A stretch of DNA of 56,109 nucleotides from Treponema sp. UBA4377 (GCA_002391235.1 DGRX01000017.1:13702-69810), one strand, 5' to 3'. Numbered from the stretch's first letter, positions 15,875 through 25,433 are shown. Notes: generated by a model from the sequence alone, not told the origin. Numbers and translations: made by a program.

Positions 15875-17250
15875 TTGATTATCGCAATGTTTTCTTTTTT
15901 TATCCAGCCGCCGTTTTCGTTGTAGACGATGTAGTACCAGCCTTGGACTTCTTCCTTGATTTGGACGCGGCTTCCGCCGTTGACCGCGGATTTAGTGATT
16001 GCCGAATCTTCCGGGATGGGGCTGATTTCTCCGCCGACCAAAACTCCGTAGCGCTTTAGAACCACGTTTGCCGCGAGCGCCGAAAAGAAAACCATTCCAA
16101 GCGCCGCGACCGCGATGACGGCGGCCTCAAAGCGTTTTTTGCAAAGCGCAAAGACAAGCGCCAAAAGAAGCAGCAAGCCGTTTGCTCCGATGATGATAAA
16201 GAACAAGCAGTAGTTCGCTTCGTTTTCGGAAGATTGTATTCCAACGGCGCGCTCGGCGGCGATTCGTTCCGCCCTGACTTTTCTAAGGTTAAAGAAGGAG
16301 CGGCGCTCAAGCGATCTAAGCTGGGCGATTTCGGCGCAGTCAAAGGGCGTCGAGCCGCTCGCTTTTTTTGCCTTCGCGCCGTCGGCCGCTTCCGACCATG
16401 CGTAGGCGTAAGCCGATTCCTCTTGGCTGGGCGCTCCGGCTTTTGCGTCTTTTTTTTGCGGAACGATTGTAACGACGCATTCTGGCGTTGAAAGGTAAAC
16501 CGAGCGGCCTGAGTAGGCGGTTGCCATCATTTTGATTTCCGGAAGCGTTGTGACTCCATCGGCAAAGGGAGTCCATTCAAAGCTGGCCACTGGAATTTTC
16601 TCTGTGGAAAAATCCGACGAGCGGCGGCTTTTGTTCATTTCGGCGTAGCGCTTGACTTCCACAAAGAGAGAGTCTTTTGGTATGTTCCACGCGAATTGCT
16701 GGGCTTGAAGCGCGTACTGCAAGTAAACCGTAAATCGGGCCGCCTTGTCGCTTTCCAAAGTTATGGTTGGCGTTTTCTTCGCGTCCGCGCTGATTGTCTC
16801 GCCGTCATCGAACGCGACAATCATTCGGGGAAGAATAGTGCGAGGGTTTTCGTATACCTCAACCGGCTTGAACTTGACCGGCTGCCGGCGGCCCTTTACG
16901 TAAACCGCCAATGGCGGGAACGCGTAGCTTCCGGTTTGCCTAAAGGTGAACCATAAGTCAACTTCCGTTCCCGCGATTCCGTCGTTGTCGATATAGTCGC
17001 TTTTTTTGGAGGAGTTGAAGATCGCTCCGTCCGGAAAATTTGGAAGTTCCGTTTGGACATCGCTTGGACTTACCTTTGGAATTTTTAAGATGAATTGCGC
17101 GTCGGTGTTTGTAAAAAAAATATCGTCTTTAGGAAACGCTTCCAATTGTTCCGCAAAGGCTTGAGAAAATAATTGTTGGCCGCAAAGAAGGGCCGCCGTT
17201 AGTAATCCAAGGGCGAAGCGTCTTTTTGCTCTTGCTGAATGTTTTTCCAT
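15871..17250 (-). CDS. BatD-like protein with C-terminal SH3-like domain
   Basis: The protein has 459 residues. A signal peptide (residues about 10-33, FALGLLTAALLCGQQLFSQA) precedes a periplasmic region with a BatD-like beta-sandwich character (IFFTNTDAQFILKIPKVSPS; GTEVDLWFTFRQTGSYAFPP). Two membrane spans follow (about 345-368 and 374-395), then a terminal SH3-like domain (SRVQIKEEVQGWYYIVYNEN, GGWIKKENIAIIK). It overlaps the batB-batC gene by 52 bases and smr by four. In Bat operons BatD is thought to present or tether the VWA proteins; the function is not firmly known. Confidence 0.75.
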   Translation of the reverse strand: MEKHSARAKRRFALGLLTAALLCGQQLFSQAFAEQLEAFPKDDIFFTNTDAQFILKIPKVSPSDVQTELPNFPDGAIFNSSKKSDYIDNDGIAGTEVDLWFTFRQTGSYAFPPLAVYVKGRRQPVKFKPVEVYENPRTILPRMIVAFDDGETISADAKKTPTITLESDKAARFTVYLQYALQAQQFAWNIPKDSLFVEVKRYAEMNKSRRSSDFSTEKIPVASFEWTPFADGVTTLPEIKMMATAYSGRSVYLSTPECVVTIVPQKKDAKAGAPSQEESAYAYAWSEAADGAKAKKASGSTPFDCAEIAQLRSLERRSFFNLRKVRAERIAAERAVGIQSSENEANYCLFFIIIGANGLLLLLALVFALCKKRFEAAVIAVAALGMVFFSALAANVVLKRYGVLVGGEISPIPEDSAITKSAVNGGSRVQIKEEVQGWYYIVYNENGGWIKKENIAIIK

Positions 17251-18818
17251 TGTTGTTGGTCTTTCTCCCGTATTCTATTAAATACAGATTTTTGCAAATC
17301 GGATTCTTCCTGCGATATTTCGTTGGCTCCGTTCAATTGGCGCTCGCTTTCTTTCGCGCGCTGCGCTTGCTGGTTGTAAGACAGCTCCAAGTTTATTTTT
17401 GCCCTGACGTTTGAGGGGTCGACTAAAAGCGCGTTCTTAAAAAGCTCGGCGGCCTTTTGGTAGTCGCCTTCGCGCTGCGCGATTATTCCAGAATTGTAAA
17501 AAGCCGCGAATTTTATTTTGTTCGGAGCGGAGCCGGAAAGCTCGTTTATTTTTTCAAGCGCGGCGGCGTTTTCGTTCTGCATCAAGTAAGTGGTCGAAAG
17601 TCCGTAAAGCGCGTACTGCTTGATCGTTTCGTCGCCGTTTTCTTTGGCCTCGTCAAGGCTTTGGCTGAACTTTGCGACGGCTTCCGTGTATTGCTTTTGG
17701 TTCCAATTCCAAACCGCGCCCAAAATCTTTTTTGACTCCTCAAATTCGCTGGAGCATGAGCAAAGGCAAAGCGCCACTAAAGAAAGCGCCAATTTTTCGT
17801 GAAAGCCGCGCAAAGAAAATTCGCTGGCAAAGAAGCTCAGGACAAAGAAAATGATTCCCAAAACGATAAAGAACAAGTGGCGGTCAACGGGCTGCATCTC
17901 GTACGACATCGCGATCTTTTCGCCGTCGTTTTTGATTGTAGACAAAACTTTTCTTGCAGAGCCAAGTTCCGTCGCGTCGATGAATTGGGCCGACGCTCCC
18001 TTGATAAAGCTAAAGCCCTGGCCTCCAAGGTTTTTTTTGTTGGCTTCGCTTACGCATTGCTTGATTTTTTCGGAGCGCAGGGCTGTCTTGACAGGCGTCT
18101 TACCGTCGCCGGCGAAGATTTCGGTTTCGCGCTCCTCGCCAAAGCCGACAATAATCACGCTGACGCCTTTTTTAAGCGCCGCTCCCAAGGCGTTTTCCAA
18201 AGTCGGGTCGCTTTCCTCTCCGTCAGTGAAAAGCCAAATTACTGGAGCGTTTGAAACGTTCTTTGGGAACGCTTTGAGCGCCGCGTTTACGCCCTCGCCC
18301 AGGTTGCTTCCGGCGGAACTCATCAATTTAGGAGACAGCATTGAAAGCAGGGAGCGAATCGCTTCCGTGTCCTCGGTCAGCGGAACGGCTATGATGCCGT
18401 TTCCTTTTGCAAGGACGGCGCTTGCCGGGACGCCTTGCATTTTGTCCAATAAATCGTAGGCGTAAGAAGAGACGGCCTGAAGGCGGGTCAAATTGTTGGG
18501 GCAGTCGCGCGCGGTCATGCTGTAGGAAATGTCAAAGACCATCGCGACTGCGTTTCCGTTTTTTTGCGCGGGCGTCGACACCGTTCCCCAGGAAATGCCG
18601 GCCATTGCGAAAATCATCATGCACCAGGCTGCCGCTCTCAAAATGACTCTGGCAAAAACTCTTTTTCGGATGTTTTTGTATTCTTTTGTCTTTTTGTTTT
18701 TGGCCGACTTCATCAAAAGCGAAAAAGTTTTTTTGTAAGTAAAGGCGCTGTAAATCAATGGCGGAACGATGAGCAAGAGTCCGTACAAGGCCCATGGCCG
18801 TTCAATGCTAAAGTTCAT
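17199..18818 (-). CDS. batB: BatB (VWA) fused to BatC (TPR)
   Basis: The protein has 539 residues. Two N-terminal membrane spans (WALYGLLLIVPPLIYSAF; VILRAAAWCMMIFAMAG) precede a VWA domain with the MIDAS motif FDISYSM and the FTDGEES motif. Next come a third span near 325 (HLFFIVLGIIFFVLSFF), then a lipoprotein-like stretch LALSLVALCLCSCSSEFE, then TPR repeats (about 375-480; YNSGIIAQREGDYQKAAELF) and a Gln/Lys-rich tail. In most genomes BatB and BatC are separate genes. ATG 18818 overlaps the batA stop (ATGA) and has AAGGAG five bases upstream. Confidence 0.87.
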   Translation of the reverse strand: MNFSIERPWALYGLLLIVPPLIYSAFTYKKTFSLLMKSAKNKKTKEYKNIRKRVFARVILRAAAWCMMIFAMAGISWGTVSTPAQKNGNAVAMVFDISYSMTARDCPNNLTRLQAVSSYAYDLLDKMQGVPASAVLAKGNGIIAVPLTEDTEAIRSLLSMLSPKLMSSAGSNLGEGVNAALKAFPKNVSNAPVIWLFTDGEESDPTLENALGAALKKGVSVIIVGFGEERETEIFAGDGKTPVKTALRSEKIKQCVSEANKKNLGGQGFSFIKGASAQFIDATELGSARKVLSTIKNDGEKIAMSYEMQPVDRHLFFIVLGIIFFVLSFFASEFSLRGFHEKLALSLVALCLCSCSSEFEESKKILGAVWNWNQKQYTEAVAKFSQSLDEAKENGDETIKQYALYGLSTTYLMQNENAAALEKINELSGSAPNKIKFAAFYNSGIIAQREGDYQKAAELFKNALLVDPSNVRAKINLELSYNQQAQRAKESERQLNGANEISQEESDLQKSVFNRIREKDQQQWKNIQQEQKDASPLDY

Positions 18819-19819
18819 ACAAACTCCTTGAGCAAAAATCTTCTGATAAGCCAAGACAAGGCGAAAATCAAGATCGCCGCAAAAAGAAATTTGTCGTAGT
18901 ATTGCTTGTTGACGTTTCTTAAGTAATAGTTTTGCGCGACGCTTTCCCTGCGGGTGATCGCAGACAAGGCCGTTGAAAGCGCCGGCAAGTTTTCCACGCC
19001 GTAATAGTGGCCGCCGGAACTAAGCGCGATTTTTTCCAAAGGGCCCGAATCAAAGGCCGAGTCAAGGTAGCCGGTGTATTCTTTTCCGGTGTAGGGGTCC
19101 TTGTAGTCAAGCGGAACGGAGCCGCGGGTTCCGATTCCGACGGTGTACAAGGTGATTTTGTTTTCCACCGCAAGTTTCGCGGCAGTGTCGGGGTGGATTT
19201 CGCCGGCGTTGTTTTCGCCGTCGGTAATCAATACAATCGCCTTTCGCGGCGCGTTTGAGGTTGACAAGTGGTATACGGCGGAGCTGATGCCCGTGCCAAG
19301 CGCGGTTCCTTCGCCCATTTCGCCAAGGGTCAGCGAAGAAAGGCGGCTTTCAAAGTAGTCCAAGTCGCTTGTAGGCGGAACCACAATCGCCGCCTCTTTT
19401 CCCATCGCGACGAGGCCGTAAGAGGCGCCGGAATTTTTTTGAGCCAAATCGTGGGCCGCTTGCTTGGCCGCGTCGATTCTGGTTCCGCCGCCGATGTCCC
19501 GCGCCGCCATCGAAGGGCTTGTGTCCAAGACAAAAATTATGTCGGCGCCGCGCGTCGTGTAAACGCGTTCCTGCTCGCTGACGACTGGATCGGCAAAGGC
19601 AAATACAATCATCACAAAGGCGGCGAAAACCAAACTGCTTGAAAGCGCCGAAGTGAAATTCAAAAGCTTGTTGTCCCAAGAAAAGACGTAGCCGCCCCAA
19701 TCTGCGAATGTCAGCGGAAAGCTGATTTGCTGCAAGAGCCCCGTTTTTCTAAAAACCAAAAAAAGCGGAATCAAGAGCAAAAGAAAAAAGGCCGCTGGGT
19801 TCATAAAACTAAAGGACAT
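18815..19819 (-). CDS. batA: BatA, VWA-domain membrane protein
   Basis: The protein has 334 residues. N-terminal spans (AAFFLLLLIPLFLVF; ALSSSLVFAAFVMIVFAF) are followed by a VWA domain with intact MIDAS motifs: FVLDTSPSMAARD, the Thr of EGTALGTGI and VLITDGENNAG. A C-terminal span (FLFAAILIFALSWLIRRFL) completes the BatA layout. BatA and BatB interact in the membrane; their loss reduces oxygen or stress tolerance in some bacteria, but the mechanism is unknown. ATG 19819 has GAGGAGG upstream and overlaps the previous gene by 11 bases. Confidence 0.9.
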   Translation of the reverse strand: MSFSFMNPAAFFLLLLIPLFLVFRKTGLLQQISFPLTFADWGGYVFSWDNKLLNFTSALSSSLVFAAFVMIVFAFADPVVSEQERVYTTRGADIIFVLDTSPSMAARDIGGGTRIDAAKQAAHDLAQKNSGASYGLVAMGKEAAIVVPPTSDLDYFESRLSSLTLGEMGEGTALGTGISSAVYHLSTSNAPRKAIVLITDGENNAGEIHPDTAAKLAVENKITLYTVGIGTRGSVPLDYKDPYTGKEYTGYLDSAFDSGPLEKIALSSGGHYYGVENLPALSTALSAITRRESVAQNYYLRNVNKQYYDKFLFAAILIFALSWLIRRFLLKEFV

Positions 19820-20873
19820 CCACACCCTCCTCGGAAGCGCCGTCGCTTTCAAAAAGAGCGATGGCCTTTAACACCATGTCGCTTAAAGACTTGCGCTCGT
19901 AGTTGGCCAGCTTCGCTTGGTGCTCGGCGGGCGGATACAACTGCGAGTCGATTGAGTCGTGGGCGTAGCGAATGTAGTCCGTTCGTATGAACATTGAGGT
20001 CAAGTCCTCGACGCTGTACGCGATTGAGTCTGGAATGTCGCCAAGGCAAATTTTTGAAAAGCCTTCGCGAATCGCGCGCGCCGACGCGGACTTAAAGGGG
20101 TAGTCAAACCTAAAGTCAAGGTAGGCCCTGGTGATGTTTTGCAAGCCGGCGCAAAAGTCAATGTCGCTGATTTTTTTGTTGCGGAAAAGCCGCTTTATTT
20201 TCTTTATCGCGATTGCCGAATTTTTTCTGTAGGCCCTTCTTATCGACATGTGCTTGAACCACCTGCGGATGTCGCCGAATTTTATCAAGGCGCGCAAAAG
20301 CAAGGCGAACACAATCAAGGCCGCTAGCAAAAGCGCGAAGAGAACGTATGTCGTTCCCGGAATGATAAATGGCGGCGCCGGCGGCTGCATGTCGCGGAGG
20401 TTTGTCTTTTCGACAATCGACTTTATTTCAATCGGCTCGAACAATATCGAATAGGAAATGTTTTTGTTTTTGTCCTTGTCGCTAAGGCTTAGGACCGAGA
20501 ACAAGTCAAAGGGCGGAAACTCTATTATGCCGGGCCGCCATGGAACGATTTGAAGGCTGATGACGTATTCCATGTCGTTGCGGCTAAAGTAGGCGCTCTT
20601 TATCGTAAGAGAATTGTAAAGGTTTCTAAAAGGAAATTTGCTTATGTCGATTTTTTCTTCCATTACCAAGTCGGCGTTTGGAAAAAAGTCCACCGCGCTT
20701 CTAAATGAGTAGCGCAACTCCGCTTGGTCGCCGACAAAGACTTCCATCGGAAGAAGGGATTGGGAGACTTCGGACGCGTTCTCGGAAACGTTGTCGTAAA
20801 AATTTTGCGCCGGCAAAAGAGGCAAGGAGATTGCAAAAAGCGCGGCAAGGGCGGCCGTTCTGAGTTTTTTCAT
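19809..20873 (-). CDS. BatD-like/DUF4381-like membrane protein of the Bat operon
   Basis: The protein has 354 residues. Signal peptide (TAALAALFAISLPLLPAQ), a periplasmic beta-rich region (VFVGDQAELRYSFRSAVDFF; IVPWRPGIIEFPPFDLFSVL), one membrane span near 178-200 (YVLFALLLAALIVFALLLRA), then a basic cytoplasmic helical domain with the YRKNSAIAIKKIKRLFRNKK stretch. Position between DUF58 and batA and this layout match the small DUF4381-type proteins of such operons. ATG overlaps the DUF58 stop by four bases. It may link the MoxR ATPase to the VWA proteins; this is inference. Confidence 0.7.
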   Translation of the reverse strand: MKKLRTAALAALFAISLPLLPAQNFYDNVSENASEVSQSLLPMEVFVGDQAELRYSFRSAVDFFPNADLVMEEKIDISKFPFRNLYNSLTIKSAYFSRNDMEYVISLQIVPWRPGIIEFPPFDLFSVLSLSDKDKNKNISYSILFEPIEIKSIVEKTNLRDMQPPAPPFIIPGTTYVLFALLLAALIVFALLLRALIKFGDIRRWFKHMSIRRAYRKNSAIAIKKIKRLFRNKKISDIDFCAGLQNITRAYLDFRFDYPFKSASARAIREGFSKICLGDIPDSIAYSVEDLTSMFIRTDYIRYAHDSIDSQLYPPAEHQAKLANYERKSLSDMVLKAIALFESDGASEEGVDVL

Positions 20874-21760
20874 ACGGCCTCCCGCTGCGTAAAGAAATTC
20901 AAAAGCGCGCTTAATGGGTCTTCGCTGGTTGAGATTGAAAGCGGAATTCCGCCGCGCCTTAGAACTGTGTCAGTCCATCTTTTTGTTCTCATCGCGGCGT
21001 CTTCGCGCCATTGGCCTCTAAAAGTTTTTGACAAGGTTGGAAAAAGCTTTCTTAAGCCCGTTTCTGAATCGCGAACGGTAATCGAGCCGATTTCCGGAAG
21101 CGATGAGTCCATGCTGTCGGTTATCCTAACCGCGACCGCGTCGTGGCGAGCCGAAATGCGCGCGAAGGCGTCTTCCCAGCCGCCGGCCCTAAAGTCCGAT
21201 ATCGCGAAAACCAGCGAGCGCTTCTTTAAAAGCTTTCCGGCGCCTTGCAGGGCGGCCGCAAGCGCGGTTCCCCGGCGGCGCTCCGGCGCTTCGTCGAGGC
21301 GCGAAAGCAAAAGCATTGTTTGGTTTGAGGAATTTTTTGGCTTTACCGCAAACTCAATGTCGCCGGAAAACAATACCGCGCCGACAGGGTTTGCGTTGCG
21401 TTCGGCGCTAAGGGTAAGGAGCGCGGCGATTTCGGTCGCGCTTTCAAGCCTGGTCTTGTTTTTGGTTCCTTCTTGCATGGAGAGGGAACGGTCGACAATC
21501 AAGAATATTTGCAGCTCGCGCTCTTCGTCAAAAAGCTTTACGAAAGGCTTTCCGCTGCGCGCGGTGACGTTCCAGTCGATTGTACGGACATCGTCGCCGC
21601 GAAGATATTCGCGCACGCCGGCGAATTCAATTCCCTGACCGTGGTACAAGGAGCGGAAAGTTCCGTTTTGCATCGCCGAGGCGAGAGAAGTTGTGGTGAT
21701 CCTAAGAACCGCCGCGCGCTTTATTAAAGACTCGCGGTCCGAAATTAAATTTTCCGCCAT
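20870..21760 (-). CDS. DUF58 (VWA-like) protein
   Basis: The protein has 296 residues. The DUF58 signature is clear: GQGIEFAGVREYLRGDDVRT followed by DWNVTARSGKPFVK. A degenerate VWA fold follows (LIVDRSLSMQEG, AISDFRAGGWE). DUF58 proteins are always found with MoxR ATPases and are thought to be their substrates or adaptors. The gene starts 19 bases after moxR and is translationally coupled to the next gene. Confidence 0.9.
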   Translation of the reverse strand: MAENLISDRESLIKRAAVLRITTTSLASAMQNGTFRSLYHGQGIEFAGVREYLRGDDVRTIDWNVTARSGKPFVKLFDEERELQIFLIVDRSLSMQEGTKNKTRLESATEIAALLTLSAERNANPVGAVLFSGDIEFAVKPKNSSNQTMLLLSRLDEAPERRRGTALAAALQGAGKLLKKRSLVFAISDFRAGGWEDAFARISARHDAVAVRITDSMDSSLPEIGSITVRDSETGLRKLFPTLSKTFRGQWREDAAMRTKRWTDTVLRRGGIPLSISTSEDPLSALLNFFTQREAV

Positions 21761-21779
21761 TTTTTAAATCCAGCTTTTA

Positions 21780-22772
21780 TTACGGAAGCGGAGTCAATTC
21801 CAAAATCTTTTCTATAATGTCGTCGGCGCTGACGTTTGACGCGGCCGCTTCGTAAGACAAAACCAAGCGGTGGCGCAAAACGTTCTTTGCCACGGCCTTG
21901 ATGTCGTCCGGCAAGACAAAAGAGCGGCCGCTGAACAAGGCCTGGACTTTCGCGCACTGCAGCAAGGCGATTCCCGCGCGCGGAGAGGCGCCGTAGTCTA
22001 TGTACTTTGAAATGTCGTCTTTGCCGGCCGACATGGAATTAGCCGGGCGGGTTACGTTCACGATGGAAACGATGTACTCAACGATTTTTTCGTCGCAAAC
22101 GATGCGTTCCAAAAGCGTCCTGCACTTGCGCAAAATTTGCTGGCTAAAGACTTGGTTTACGGGAACTGTCACGGCGTTTCCGCAAGTTTTTACGATTTCC
22201 ACCTCTTCGGAAGCCGTGGGGTAGGGAACGACAATCTTCATCAAAAAGCGGTCCAATTCCGCCTCCGGCAAATTGTAGGTTCCTTCCTGCTCAATCGGGT
22301 TTTGCGTGGCCAAGACAAAGAAGGGGTCGGGCAGCTTGTAAGTCGTTTCGCCGATTGTCACTTGGCGCTCGGCCATCGATTCAAGCAAGGCGCTCTGGAC
22401 CTTGGCCGGGGCGCGGTTGATTTCGTCGGCGAAAACGACGTTTGTGAATACCGGGCCCTTGTGGACGCTGAAGCGGCCTGAGTTTTGCTCGTACATCAAA
22501 GTGCCCGTAAGGTCGGCGGGAAGCAAGTCCGGAGTGAACTGGATGCGCTTAAAGTCCAGGCCGCTAAGCTCGGCGAAGGTTCGCACGGCCAAAGTCTTGG
22601 CTAGCCCAGGAACGCCTTCCAGCAATACGTGGCCGCCGGCGACCATCGCGGTCAAAATTCCGTCGATCACTTGGCTTTGGCCCACCAAGCGCTTGCCGGC
22701 CTCGGCGCGGCATTTTTCCGCGATTTCGCGGCATTCCTTCAAGTCGTCTTCGTTGATTTCAGCTTTTTCCAT
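21780..22772 (-). CDS. moxR: MoxR family AAA+ ATPase
   Basis: The protein has 330 residues. Walker A GHVLLEGVPGLAKTLAV (about 50-66), Walker B VVFADEINRAPAKVQ, sensor 1 FVLATQNPIEQEGTY and the ASPRAGIALLQ lid motif identify MoxR. MoxR proteins act as chaperone-like ATPases that activate or assemble partner complexes carrying VWA domains, here BatA and BatB. It is the first gene of the operon moxR-DUF58-BatD-like-batA-batBC-BatD-like-smr. TTGGAGT lies before ATG 22772. No convincing -35 was found upstream. Confidence 0.95.
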   Translation of the reverse strand: MEKAEINEDDLKECREIAEKCRAEAGKRLVGQSQVIDGILTAMVAGGHVLLEGVPGLAKTLAVRTFAELSGLDFKRIQFTPDLLPADLTGTLMYEQNSGRFSVHKGPVFTNVVFADEINRAPAKVQSALLESMAERQVTIGETTYKLPDPFFVLATQNPIEQEGTYNLPEAELDRFLMKIVVPYPTASEEVEIVKTCGNAVTVPVNQVFSQQILRKCRTLLERIVCDEKIVEYIVSIVNVTRPANSMSAGKDDISKYIDYGASPRAGIALLQCAKVQALFSGRSFVLPDDIKAVAKNVLRHRLVLSYEAAASNVSADDIIEKILELTPLP

Positions 22773-22846
22773 AAATTAACTCCAATTTTTGTATTCGCTC
22801 GTTCCGCAAAAATGAATATTTATACATACTTTTTGCATAGTTATTC

Positions 22847-22876
22847 TTGACATTCAAGCCTTGTTTAGCGTATTAT
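22847..22876 (+). promoter_or_regulatory. Aminotransferase promoter giving a leaderless mRNA
   Basis: Consensus TTGACA (22847-22852), 18-base spacer, TATTAT (22871-22876), eight bases, ATG 22885. No ribosome site is present. Confidence 0.7.
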
Positions 22877-22884
22877 ATCATATC

Positions 22885-24180
22885 ATGTTGAATCCATTAG
22901 CGCAAGAATTAAACGACGTTTTAAAGGGCAGTTCTGCCGATTTTTTGTTCTCGGACTTTGGCCGTAGAATCTATTTTCCCAACGGAATCATAGCCCAAAG
23001 CGGCGAGGCCAAGAAATTCGGCTACGCCGCCAACGGAACGATTGGCACGACGATTATCGACGGAAAGCCCGCGATGCTGAACGCGATTCACAGGCACGTT
23101 CCCGAATTTTCCAGCGCCGCGTTGGTAGGCTACGCTCCCACTGCCGGAAACCCCGACTTGCGCGAAGCCTGGAGGCAGGACATGATACGAAAAAATCCTT
23201 CGCTAGAAATGAAGGATTTTTCGCAGCCGGTTTTGGTTCCTGGCTTGACGGCGGGCATTTCTTACGTCGCCGACCTCTTTTTTGACGACACAAAGCCCCT
23301 TTTGGCGGCGGATCCCAGCTGGGACAATTACGCCTTGATTTCGGAGGCGCGCCGCAACGCTCCCTTCCACCAGTTCAAGATGTTCTCTGACGGAAAGTTT
23401 GACTTTGCCTCGCTCGAAAGCGCGCTTAGAAAGGAATGCCAGGACACGGGCAGCGCCCGCCTTTTGCTGAACTTTCCGCAAAATCCGTCAGGCTACTCTC
23501 CGACCCGGGAAGAAGCCAAAAAAATCGTCGCGCTCCTAAAGGAGCTTGCCGAGGCCGGAAACAAAATCCTTGCCATAAGCGACGACGCCTACTTTGGACT
23601 GAACTACGAGGACTCCATCGAGCCCCAATCGCTCTTTGCCTACACTTGCGACTTGCACCCGAACATTCTTGCCGTAAAGATCGACGGCCCGACAAAGGAA
23701 GACTTTGTCTGGGGCTTTAGGGCCGGCTTTGTCACCTTTGGCTGCAAGGGCTTTTCCAAAGAGCAGTACCAGGCTTTGGTGACAAAATTGATGGGAACGA
23801 TCCGTTCCTCGGTAAGCTGCTCGTCAACGCCGCCGCAGTCATTCCTGCTTAGGGCTATGACCGACGAGTCGGAGGAATTTGAGGCCGAAAAACTGGAGTA
23901 CCGCGCCGTTCTCGAAGAGCGCTACGCCAAAGTCCGCGCCTTTGTGGACAGCCATTCGTCAACCGCGCTTGAGCCGCTCCCCTTTAACTCCGGCTACTTT
24001 ATGAGCTTTGCAGTAAAGGGAAAGGACGCGGAGGAATTGCGCAAAAAGCTTTTGCATGAATACGGAATCGGAGCCATCTCTATCGACAGCCGCACCTTGC
24101 GCGTTGCCTTTAGCTCTTTGGAAGCGGAACAAATCGACGAAGTTTATGCGACAATCTACAAAGCGGCAGATGAAATGTAA
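22885..24180 (+). CDS. Class I/II PLP-dependent aminotransferase
   Basis: The protein has 431 residues in the fold-type I aminotransferase form: YAPTAGNPDLREAWRQDMIR near the substrate door, LVPGLTAGISYVADLFFDD, LLNFPQNPSGYSPTREE, ISDDAYFGLNYED and a Lys within KIDGPTKEDFVWGFRAGF as the likely PLP-binding residue. Length and order suggest an aromatic/branched-chain or alpha-aminoadipate-like enzyme; the substrate is not clear. ATG 22885 is preferred over an in-frame TTG at 22861 because that TTG lies inside the promoter spacer. The 3' end overlaps the lipoprotein gene by 11 bases. Confidence 0.85.
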   Translation: MLNPLAQELNDVLKGSSADFLFSDFGRRIYFPNGIIAQSGEAKKFGYAANGTIGTTIIDGKPAMLNAIHRHVPEFSSAALVGYAPTAGNPDLREAWRQDMIRKNPSLEMKDFSQPVLVPGLTAGISYVADLFFDDTKPLLAADPSWDNYALISEARRNAPFHQFKMFSDGKFDFASLESALRKECQDTGSARLLLNFPQNPSGYSPTREEAKKIVALLKELAEAGNKILAISDDAYFGLNYEDSIEPQSLFAYTCDLHPNILAVKIDGPTKEDFVWGFRAGFVTFGCKGFSKEQYQALVTKLMGTIRSSVSCSSTPPQSFLLRAMTDESEEFEAEKLEYRAVLEERYAKVRAFVDSHSSTALEPLPFNSGYFMSFAVKGKDAEELRKKLLHEYGIGAISIDSRTLRVAFSSLEAEQIDEVYATIYKAADEM

Positions 24181-25414
24181 AATAGCCCTTGCCGCGGCTT
24201 TAAGCGTTCTTCTTTTTTCTTGCTCAAAAAAACAAGACCGCTTGGTCTTGTGGACAAACAACGTTGACTTTGTTTCTTACGTTGAGCTTTTTAACGCAAG
24301 CCAAGACAAGATAAGGATTGTCCCCTACTATTACGACGCTCCGGTAAACAAGCTGGCCGCCGCAGGCAAGGACTCAAGGCCGGACATTTTGGCCGGAAGC
24401 TACTTGCGGGCCGGAATGGAAAAAAAGCTTTTCACAAATCTGAATTCCTTGTTCAAAAATAGCCTAAAAAAGGACGACTTTTACGAGCCTCTTTTAACCG
24501 CCTGCAGTTTGGCCGAAAAGCAGTATTTGATTCCCGTAAGCTACAACTTGCCGGCTCTTGTTTTTTATTCGGGCAATTACGAAAGCCTTTCGGGCGCGTC
24601 GATGCTTTCGTTTGATTCAATCAAGGAAATTTCAAAAAAATACAACGCAAAGAACCGCGCGGGCGTCTATACCTCGATGGGCTTTGGCCCCTTGTGGTCC
24701 AACGACTTTTTGTACTTGATTTTTAAGGACAAGGGCGTTTTCTTTAAGACCGAGCCGCAGACAATCACTTACACGGAAAACATGTTCGACAAGAGCGTTG
24801 AGTACGTTCAGGAATGGGTGGGCGATGTCAACGAAGGCGTAAAAAACGAAGAGGACTTTGCCTTTAAGTACTTGTACATGCCTTTTTACAACCAAGTCCA
24901 AAACGGCCGCTGCCTCTTTTCTTTCGCCTCCAGCCGGGACATTTTGTCGCTTCCAAACGACAAAATCCGCGACTTGGACTTTAGGTGGATATGCAACGAA
25001 GGAAAGATTCAAATCGAGGACGATTTTTCTAGCGTTGGAATCTATTCAAAAAGCAAAAGAAAGTCCGACGCCAAAAAGTTTTTGCTGTGGCTGTTGAACG
25101 AAAAGTCGCAAAGAAAGATTCTTGAAAGAAAGTTCAAGATGAATTTGGAAAACGATTCGTTTGGAATCGCCGGCGGATTTTCGTCGCTCAAAAGCTCGAC
25201 CGAAAGAATTTTTCCCTTGTACTATCGCGTCATGATTTCCAACACGCCTGTCGCCGAGCGCTTGGCCGCTCCCCAAATTTTTCCTGCCAATTGGGACCGA
25301 ATCAAAAAGCAAGTCGTGGAGCCATACATTTTGGCTTCCTGTTCCGGCGACGATTCCAAAAAGAAAAGCATAAACGAACGCTACGCGGATTTCTTGGCTT
25401 CGGAAGCTAAGTAG
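24170..25414 (+). CDS. Extracellular solute-binding lipoprotein
   Basis: The protein has 414 residues. It starts MKCKIALAAALSVLLFSCSK, a spirochaete-type lipobox with Cys at residue 18. The mature part resembles family 1 solute-binding proteins: RLVLWTNNVDFVSYVELFNA at the start and a C-terminal SDAKKFLLWLLNEKSQRKIL segment. Such proteins feed ABC importers of sugars or peptides; no permease genes are adjacent. It is translated from an ATG 11 bases inside the aminotransferase gene and probably shares its leaderless transcript. No terminator was seen before the converging gene. Confidence 0.8.
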   Translation: MKCKIALAAALSVLLFSCSKKQDRLVLWTNNVDFVSYVELFNASQDKIRIVPYYYDAPVNKLAAAGKDSRPDILAGSYLRAGMEKKLFTNLNSLFKNSLKKDDFYEPLLTACSLAEKQYLIPVSYNLPALVFYSGNYESLSGASMLSFDSIKEISKKYNAKNRAGVYTSMGFGPLWSNDFLYLIFKDKGVFFKTEPQTITYTENMFDKSVEYVQEWVGDVNEGVKNEEDFAFKYLYMPFYNQVQNGRCLFSFASSRDILSLPNDKIRDLDFRWICNEGKIQIEDDFSSVGIYSKSKRKSDAKKFLLWLLNEKSQRKILERKFKMNLENDSFGIAGGFSSLKSSTERIFPLYYRVMISNTPVAERLAAPQIFPANWDRIKKQVVEPYILASCSGDDSKKKSINERYADFLASEAK

Positions 25415-25433
25415 CGGCGGACGGCGGTGTCGG

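Noticed and set aside
22861..22884. In-frame TTG start of the aminotransferase
   Set aside because: It lies between the -35 and -10 of a strong promoter, and the family N-terminus begins later.
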